From an uncultured Oscillospiraceae bacterium (lineage in GTDB: Bacteria > Bacillota > Clostridia > Oscillospirales > Oscillospiraceae), in NCBI GenBank assembly GCA_934597585.1, contig CAKTSA010000032.1:1-17536 (forward strand): DNA of 17,536 nt, in the 5' to 3' direction. Position numbers and translations under genes: made by a program. This document shows positions 14,201 to 17,536 of this stretch, in pieces. The notes beneath the pieces are model-generated. The model saw only the letters and a program-made list of their open reading frames with translations. It did not search any database and was not told the origin of the DNA. Position 1 is the stretch's first letter. The number at the start of each line of letters is the position of its first letter.

Positions 14201-15237
14201 TGGAAACTGAAGTGAAGCTGACAAAGCTGGCTTCCTGCGCCGGGTGCGGCGCGAAGGTAGGAGCGGGAACGCTGGTGCAATTGCTGGAGGGCTTCCGCAC
14301 CCACAGCGACCCCCGGCTGCTGGTGGGCTTTGACAAGTCCGACGACGCCAGCGTGTACTATCTGGATGAGAATACGGCGCTGGTGCAGACTACCGATTTC
14401 TTTCCGCCCATTGTGGACGATCCCTTCCTGTACGGCCAGATCGCCGCGGCCAACGCCATCAGCGACGTGTACGCCATGGGCGGCGAGCCGAAGCTGGCAC
14501 TGAACATCATGTGCATCCCCGAGGCCATGACCGCCGACATGGTGCAGGAGCTGCTGCGGGGCGGTTACGACAAGGCCTACGAGGCCGGCGTCATCATCAC
14601 CGGCGGGCACACCATCCACGGGGCGGAGCCTATCTACGGACTGGCAGTGTCCGGGTTCGTGCATCCCGGCCGCATTCTGACCAACAGCGGCGCGAAGCCC
14701 GGCGATGTGCTGATCCTGACGAAGCCGCTGGGTGTGGGCGTATTGACCACCGCCGCCAAGGCGGGACTGGTAAGCGACGACGTAATGGCCCGCATTTACC
14801 GGCAGATGGCTACGCTGAACAAGGCGGCCCGGGACATCATGGTGAAGTACCGTGTCCATAGCTGCACCGATGTGACGGGCTTTGCTCTGCTGGGCCACAG
14901 CTTTGAGATGGCACAGGGCAGCGGCTGCACGGTACACATCCAGAGCAAGAGTGTTCCCTTCCATCCTGAGGCGTGGGAATTCGCTGATATGGGCTTCCTC
15001 CCTGCCGGGGCCTATCGGAACCGGGACTACGCCGAGGCGGGCGTGACGGTCCGCAATGGCGTCAGCCGGACCATGCAGGATCTGCTGTACGATCCCCAGA
15101 CCAGCGGCGGACTGTTGATGGCGGTGGATGCCGCTGACGCGGACGCCTGTCTGCGGGAACTGCGGGACGCCATCCCCAGTGCCGCAGCCGTGGGCTATGT
15201 GACGGAGCGGCAGGAAAACTGGATCATTCTGGAGTAA
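14200..15237 (+). CDS. selD: Selenide, water dikinase (selenophosphate synthase)
   Basis: This 345-residue cytosolic enzyme makes selenophosphate from selenide and ATP, the selenium donor for selenocysteine, 2-selenouridine or the labile selenium of molybdenum hydroxylases. The N-terminal loop ASCAGCGAKVGAG has Cys16 and Lys19 at the positions of the essential Cys17 and Lys20 of E. coli SelD. The neighbouring second Cys of the E. coli loop is Ala18 here, and an extra Cys13 lies three residues before. Metal and nucleotide motifs follow: FDKSDDAS (Asp48, Asp49), QTTDFFPPIVD (Asp66), NAISDVYAMGG (Asp89) and TGGHTIHGAEP. There is no in-frame UGA. The ATG at 14200 shares a base with the previous stop and has GGAGGA 6 bases upstream; the ATG 3 bases before is too close. 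Confidence 0.95.
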   Translation: METEVKLTKLASCAGCGAKVGAGTLVQLLEGFRTHSDPRLLVGFDKSDDASVYYLDENTALVQTTDFFPPIVDDPFLYGQIAAANAISDVYAMGGEPKLALNIMCIPEAMTADMVQELLRGGYDKAYEAGVIITGGHTIHGAEPIYGLAVSGFVHPGRILTNSGAKPGDVLILTKPLGVGVLTTAAKAGLVSDDVMARIYRQMATLNKAARDIMVKYRVHSCTDVTGFALLGHSFEMAQGSGCTVHIQSKSVPFHPEAWEFADMGFLPAGAYRNRDYAEAGVTVRNGVSRTMQDLLYDPQTSGGLLMAVDAADADACLRELRDAIPSAAAVGYVTERQENWIILE

Positions 15238-15238
15238 C

Positions 15239-15279
15239 AAAAAGAAACGCTTTTCGCTGTGCGAAAAGCGTTTCTTTTT
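15239..15279. terminator. Bidirectional terminator after selD
   Basis: A perfect 19-bp stem (15239-15257 with 15261-15279) has a 3-base loop, starts with AAAAA and ends with TTTTT. It begins 2 bases after the selD stop and is 10 bases from the stop of the converging B3/B4 gene, so it serves both. Confidence 0.92.
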
Positions 15280-15288
15280 ATGATCCTC

Positions 15289-16002
15289 TTACTTGAAGAA
15301 CTCAAAGCGGGGCTGGTCCTTGCTGACGTAGCCCACCTCGATCTGGATGCCGTCACCGAAGTAGCGGTGCAGCAGGTCGATGAGTTCGTCGGCGGCCTTG
15401 TGGACCTCCTCCTGGTTCACGTCGGAGAAGCCGTCGATGGGAAACAGGATGGCTTTGGTCTCCTGGGTGATCTTGCCGCGCTCGGACTGGCGCCAGGTCC
15501 AGCGGCGGGTACGGATCTCATTGCCGGAGGCGTAGACAGCCTCTCCGGCGTCGGGGACCTCTTCCTCGGTGCTGCCGAAGGGGATGAAGGTATCCCCTTC
15601 CCCGGCCAGACGGACATCCAGGCCGTCGTCAATGGTGTCCAGGTCGTGGGCACCCATGGGCAGACGGTGCTTGATGGACACGGCGTTGCCCAGATCCACG
15701 GCGGCGTTGATGTGTGGGAAGCCCTTGCCCTTGGCGATACGGGTCAGCAGCGCCTCGATGGAGCACATAAACTTATTGGGGTTGATGCCCAGGGCAGTAA
15801 ATGCGGTGCGGTAGGGCACGATGTCTGCGGTCTCCTTGGGCTTTTTGCCGGTAAAGTACGCCTCGCAGGCGGCCACATTCTCGGCCAGCATCTGCTCCAG
15901 CTCCGGGATGTCGCGGGTGTTGTCCAGGCCCCGGACGGCTACTGCGCCGAAATAGGCATTGGGCAGCTTTTCAAAGAATTCTTTTGATACCTGATAATAC
16001 AT
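15289..16002 (-). CDS. Stand-alone B3/B4 tRNA-binding-domain protein (PheRS beta-like)
   Basis: This 237-residue soluble protein is made of the B3/B4 domain, which in the beta subunit of phenylalanyl-tRNA synthetase carries out editing of wrongly charged tRNA. Family-like segments are VPYRTAFTALGINPNKFMCSIEALLTRI (about 62-89), GKGFPHINAAVDLGNAVSIKHRLPMGAHDLD, then RRWTWRQSERGKIT and ILFPIDGF. Free-standing versions are common in Firmicutes but their substrate is not established; they could edit a mischarged tRNA or hydrolyse a related compound. The start is ATG with AGGAGG 7 bases upstream. It diverges from a GntR regulator, and both promoters carry the same palindrome, so it is a probable target of that regulator. 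Confidence 0.8.
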   Translation of the reverse strand: MYYQVSKEFFEKLPNAYFGAVAVRGLDNTRDIPELEQMLAENVAACEAYFTGKKPKETADIVPYRTAFTALGINPNKFMCSIEALLTRIAKGKGFPHINAAVDLGNAVSIKHRLPMGAHDLDTIDDGLDVRLAGEGDTFIPFGSTEEEVPDAGEAVYASGNEIRTRRWTWRQSERGKITQETKAILFPIDGFSDVNQEEVHKAADELIDLLHRYFGDGIQIEVGYVSKDQPRFEFFK

Positions 16003-16049
16003 AACCTGTCCTCCTATGCTTTACTTTAACGCTTCAAAGCGAAAATTAT

Positions 16050-16065
16050 ATATCTTGCAAGATAT
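16050..16065. promoter_or_regulatory. GntR operator 1 (perfect 16-bp palindrome)
   Basis: ATATCTTGCAAGATAT is a perfect palindrome. Its centre lies about 7 bases beyond the -10 of the B3/B4 promoter, at the expected transcription start, so a bound protein should block that promoter. The core CTTGCAAG recurs at operator 2. Confidence 0.75.
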
Positions 16066-16091
16066 TATACCGCTTTTTCTGAAAAAAGCAA
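16064..16091 (-). promoter_or_regulatory. Promoter of the B3/B4 gene
   Basis: On the minus strand TTGCTT (16086-16091) and TATAAT (16064-16069) are spaced by 16 bases. The -10 overlaps the edge of operator 1. The leader is about 55 bases and ends in an AGGAGG site. Bases 16092-16134, between this promoter and that of gntR, are AT-rich with no feature seen. Confidence 0.65.
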
Positions 16092-16134
16092 GAAAAATTT
16101 TCTGAAATTTTTGGATAAATCGACATGTTACCTC

Positions 16135-16163
16135 TTGATTTTTTTGTGCGCGGTCACTATAAT
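16135..16163 (+). promoter_or_regulatory. Promoter of the gntR gene
   Basis: TTGATT (16135-16140) and consensus TATAAT (16158-16163) have a 17-base spacer. Transcription should start near 16170, inside operator 2, which points to autorepression. Confidence 0.78.
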
Positions 16164-16167
16164 GTGT

Positions 16168-16187
16168 TTGCATCTTGCAAGAAGCAA
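16168..16187. promoter_or_regulatory. GntR operator 2 (20-bp palindrome, one mismatched pair)
   Basis: TTGCATCTTGCAAGAAGCAA is palindromic except for one base pair (16172 with 16183). It shares ATCTTGCAAGA with operator 1 and overlaps the predicted gntR start point. The shared core and identical placement relative to two divergent promoters are the argument for a real site. Confidence 0.75.
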
Positions 16188-16203
16188 CACTCAGGAGGCG
16201 GCT

Positions 16204-16851
16204 ATGCTTTCGATCAAGAAACAATCACTGGTGGATATGGTCTATGATAAGCTGCGGGAGTCGATCATTCAGCTGCAGCTTCCACTTGGTTCCAAGTTGA
16301 ATGTCAATGAATTGCAGACAAAAATGGGCGTCAGCTGTACGCCCATCCGGGAGGCCATCAACCGTCTGCAGCAGGAGGGATTGGTGGTCTACGAGACCAA
16401 CATCGGGGCGCACATCATCTCTCTTGCGCCCCATGATGTGGTGGAGATCCAGCAGCTGGCGATGACGCTGCACTGCGCCGCCATCCATCTGGCCATGGTC
16501 AACGGAGACCGGGCCGTTATCGTAGCGCAGCTGCGCAAGCAGCTGGAGGATTATACCAACGCCAAAACAGAGCACGACGAGGTGATCGCCTTCAAGGAGT
16601 TTCTGGGGACCTATTACCACAACTGCGGCAACCGCCGGCTGGATCATCACATGCTGGCTATCCAGGGGCAGCAGGTGCTGCTGCGGTATATTTTCGCCTC
16701 CTGTGTTTCCCAACGGGCGGCGGACGCGGATGTTCTGCAGGAAATGCTGCTGGACACCATCAATGGAGACGCCGACTCGGTGTGTGAGACGCTGCAGAGA
16801 TATACGGACCACATGACCCGCATCGTGGAGAGCGCTGTGACCGAGCTGTGA
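16204..16851 (+). CDS. GntR family regulator, FadR/FCD subgroup
   Basis: This 215-residue repressor has a winged helix-turn-helix at about 5-72 (VYDKLRESIIQLQLPLGSKL, then the recognition region GVSCTPIREAINRLQQEGLV), which is the standard GntR pattern. Residues 77-210 form an all-helical FCD-like ligand domain. FCD proteins usually bind a metal through an Asp and three His, with an Asp-x-x-Phe-His step; here the matching step near 127-131 reads VIAFK, so metal binding may be lost or altered. His90, His139, His148 and His149 are candidate ligands. The ATG at 16204 is chosen because AGGAGG lies 5 bases upstream; the longer frame from 16111 would start ahead of its own promoter. Ligand unknown; likely targets are itself and the B3/B4 gene. 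Confidence 0.88.
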   Translation: MLSIKKQSLVDMVYDKLRESIIQLQLPLGSKLNVNELQTKMGVSCTPIREAINRLQQEGLVVYETNIGAHIISLAPHDVVEIQQLAMTLHCAAIHLAMVNGDRAVIVAQLRKQLEDYTNAKTEHDEVIAFKEFLGTYYHNCGNRRLDHHMLAIQGQQVLLRYIFASCVSQRAADADVLQEMLLDTINGDADSVCETLQRYTDHMTRIVESAVTEL

Positions 16852-16879
16852 TGGTCTGCCCCATCTGTCTGAATACGGC

Positions 16880-16917
16880 AAAAACCTCCGGCACACATTG
16901 TGTGCCGGAGGTTTTTT
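16880..16917. terminator. Bidirectional terminator between gntR and the zinc-ribbon gene
   Basis: AAAAACCTCCGGCACA (16880-16895) pairs with TGTGCCGGAGGTTTTT (16901-16916) around a 5-base loop, with A and T tracts on both sides. It lies 28 bases after gntR and 26 bases after the zinc-ribbon stop, so it serves two converging units. Confidence 0.92.
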
Positions 16918-16942
16918 GTATCATATCAGTGTGTGGCAGGAA

Positions 16943-17221
16943 TCAGCCGTTCTGGCGCATCTTGGCAAAGCAGTCGCTGCAGTAGACGGGACGATCGGAC
17001 TTGGGCTCGAAGGGAACCTTGGCCTCGCCGCCGCAAGCAGCGCAGACAGCGGTGAAATACTCCCGGGGACCGCGGGCCGCGTTCTTGCGGGCGTCACGGC
17101 AGGACTTGCAGCGCTGAGGCTCGTTCTGGAAGCCGCGCTCGGCATAGAACTCCTGCTCGCCGGCGGTGAAAATGAATTCCTTACCACACTCTTTGCAAAC
17201 TAAAGTCTTGTCTTCGTACAT
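16943..17221 (-). CDS. Small double zinc-ribbon protein
   Basis: This 92-residue protein has two metal sites. The first ribbon is C9-x2-C12 and C38-x2-C41, with the intervening FIFTAGEQEFYAERGFQNEP that is typical of a widespread short bacterial zinc-ribbon family. The second is C60-x2-C63 and C81-x2-C84, a CxxC-x17-CxxC module. All eight cysteines are present. There is no signal peptide or membrane segment, and no enzymatic motif. Such proteins often accompany ribosomal or transcription genes, but no specific function is known. The start is ATG with GAGAGGG about 8 bases upstream. It follows the sigma factor gene by 33 bases with no promoter or terminator between, so the two are probably co-transcribed. 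Confidence 0.85.
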   Translation of the reverse strand: MYEDKTLVCKECGKEFIFTAGEQEFYAERGFQNEPQRCKSCRDARKNAARGPREYFTAVCAACGGEAKVPFEPKSDRPVYCSDCFAKMRQNG

Positions 17222-17254
17222 GATTTTACCCTCTCTTTGAGAAATATATTGCGT

Positions 17255-17536
17255 TCAGCCTTTGCTGATATCGCCGGATTGAAGTTGCCGCCCGATCTTG
17301 CGGCGTATGCGCTGCACAGCATTCTCCACCGATTTTGGCGGCTTGCCCACAGTCTCTGCGATCTCACGGCAGGTGAGACCGTCCAAATAGTACCCTAAAA
17401 TCTCAGCTTCGAAGGCGGATAACTGTTTGCATGTGTACTCCAGCAGACCGGCGGTTTTTTCCCTGTCGATCAACAGGACCTCGGGGTCGACCTGTGCAAA
17501 AGCGAGACTGACGTCAAAGAATGAGGGATTCAGGGG
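17255..17536 (-). CDS. SigH-like sigma-70 family sigma factor, C-terminal part
   Basis: This gene runs off the right edge; 93 residues of its C-terminal end are visible. It carries sigma region 4: LSAFEAEILGYYLDGLTCREIAETVGKPPKSVENAVQRIRRKIG, in which CREIAETVGKPPKSVENAVQR is the helix-turn-helix that reads the -35 box. The wording resembles the sporulation/transition sigma factor SigH of Firmicutes more than ECF sigmas. The frame is open to the window end through a segment reading FFDVSLAFAQVDPEVLL, so a TTG at 17473 is not the real start. Assignment as SigH proper needs the missing regions 2 and 3. Confidence 0.8.
   Translation of the reverse strand, partial: PLNPSFFDVSLAFAQVDPEVLLIDREKTAGLLEYTCKQLSAFEAEILGYYLDGLTCREIAETVGKPPKSVENAVQRIRRKIGRQLQSGDISKG

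Noticed and set aside
14113..15237. Selenocysteine in SelD
   Set aside because: The active-site codons are TGC and no in-frame TGA exists before the stop, so this is the cysteine form.
14173..15240. 355-residue minus-strand open frame opposite selD
   Set aside because: Shadow frame of a full selD gene; no start site or motif.
16111..16203. N-terminal extension of the GntR regulator with a hydrophobic stretch
   Set aside because: It would place the start codon upstream of the gene's own promoter and operator; AGGAGG points to the ATG at 16204.
1..17536. CRISPR array, tRNA/rRNA genes, insertion sequence or prophage
   Set aside because: No regularly spaced repeats, cloverleaf folds, transposase or integrase frames were seen; the gene content is metabolic and regulatory.

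Overview
The window looks like a GC-rich, low-redundancy chromosomal segment from an anaerobic gut Firmicute of class Clostridia, most likely an Oscillospiraceae/Ruminococcaceae relative. The reasons are a SCIFF ribosomal peptide with its radical SAM maturase (a near-universal clostridial pair), ATP-dependent PEP carboxykinase, a class B sortase, a SigH-like sigma factor, strong AGGAGG-type ribosome binding sites and sigma-A promoters. No rRNA, tRNA, CRISPR array, insertion sequence or phage gene was seen.

Layout. 1-2226: two edge hairpins, a class B sortase (-) and a threonine aldolase (+). 2226-4221: a small unknown protein (-) downstream of pckA (-). 4378-5670: yqeB (-), a selenium-dependent molybdenum hydroxylase maturation protein, divergent from a ModE-like winged-helix gene (+). 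5710-7276: a MATE transporter (-) with a near-perfect promoter. 7370-10381: the SCIFF locus (-), which is promoter, 49-residue peptide, internal terminator, radical SAM/SPASM maturase, then a PLP-dependent Orn/Lys/Arg-decarboxylase-like gene joined to the maturase by an ATGA overlap. 10420-15279: a selenium block with two divergent operons. Leftward are a cysteine desulfurase of the EF2568 type and a LysR regulator that overlap by 10 bases. Rightward are yedE (membrane selenium transporter candidate), a TusA-like protein, a DUF3343 protein and selD, the last three with overlapping stop/start codons. 15289-16851: a stand-alone B3/B4-domain protein (-) divergent from a GntR/FCD regulator (+), each promoter carrying the same palindrome at its start point. 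16880-17536: a double zinc-ribbon protein and the 3' part of a SigH-like sigma factor (-).

How the genes work together. The most coherent theme is selenium handling. YedE is likely to bring a selenium species in. The desulfurase, TusA-like and DUF3343 proteins form a plausible cysteine-based carrier chain to SelD, which makes selenophosphate. YqeB, 7 kb away, is a marker of selenium insertion into molybdenum hydroxylases, and its divergent neighbour has the DNA-binding half of the molybdate regulator ModE. No selA, selB, tRNA-Sec or molybdenum hydroxylase lies in the window, so the use of the selenophosphate cannot be decided here. The SCIFF locus sits between the two selenium blocks but has its own promoter and terminators.

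Most interesting items: a predicted leaderless mRNA for the ModE-like regulator; back-to-back promoters at yqeB/modE-like with palindromes in the shared region; duplicate CTTGCAAG operators around the GntR/B3-B4 pair; a SCIFF peptide with an extra cysteine and Gly where a Thr acceptor is expected; a PLP enzyme translationally coupled to the SCIFF maturase; a TusA-only remnant or variant of YedF; and a short AT-rich, repeat-bearing patch inside the PLP-enzyme gene. The families involved are known; the arrangements and sites are what seem worth checking.
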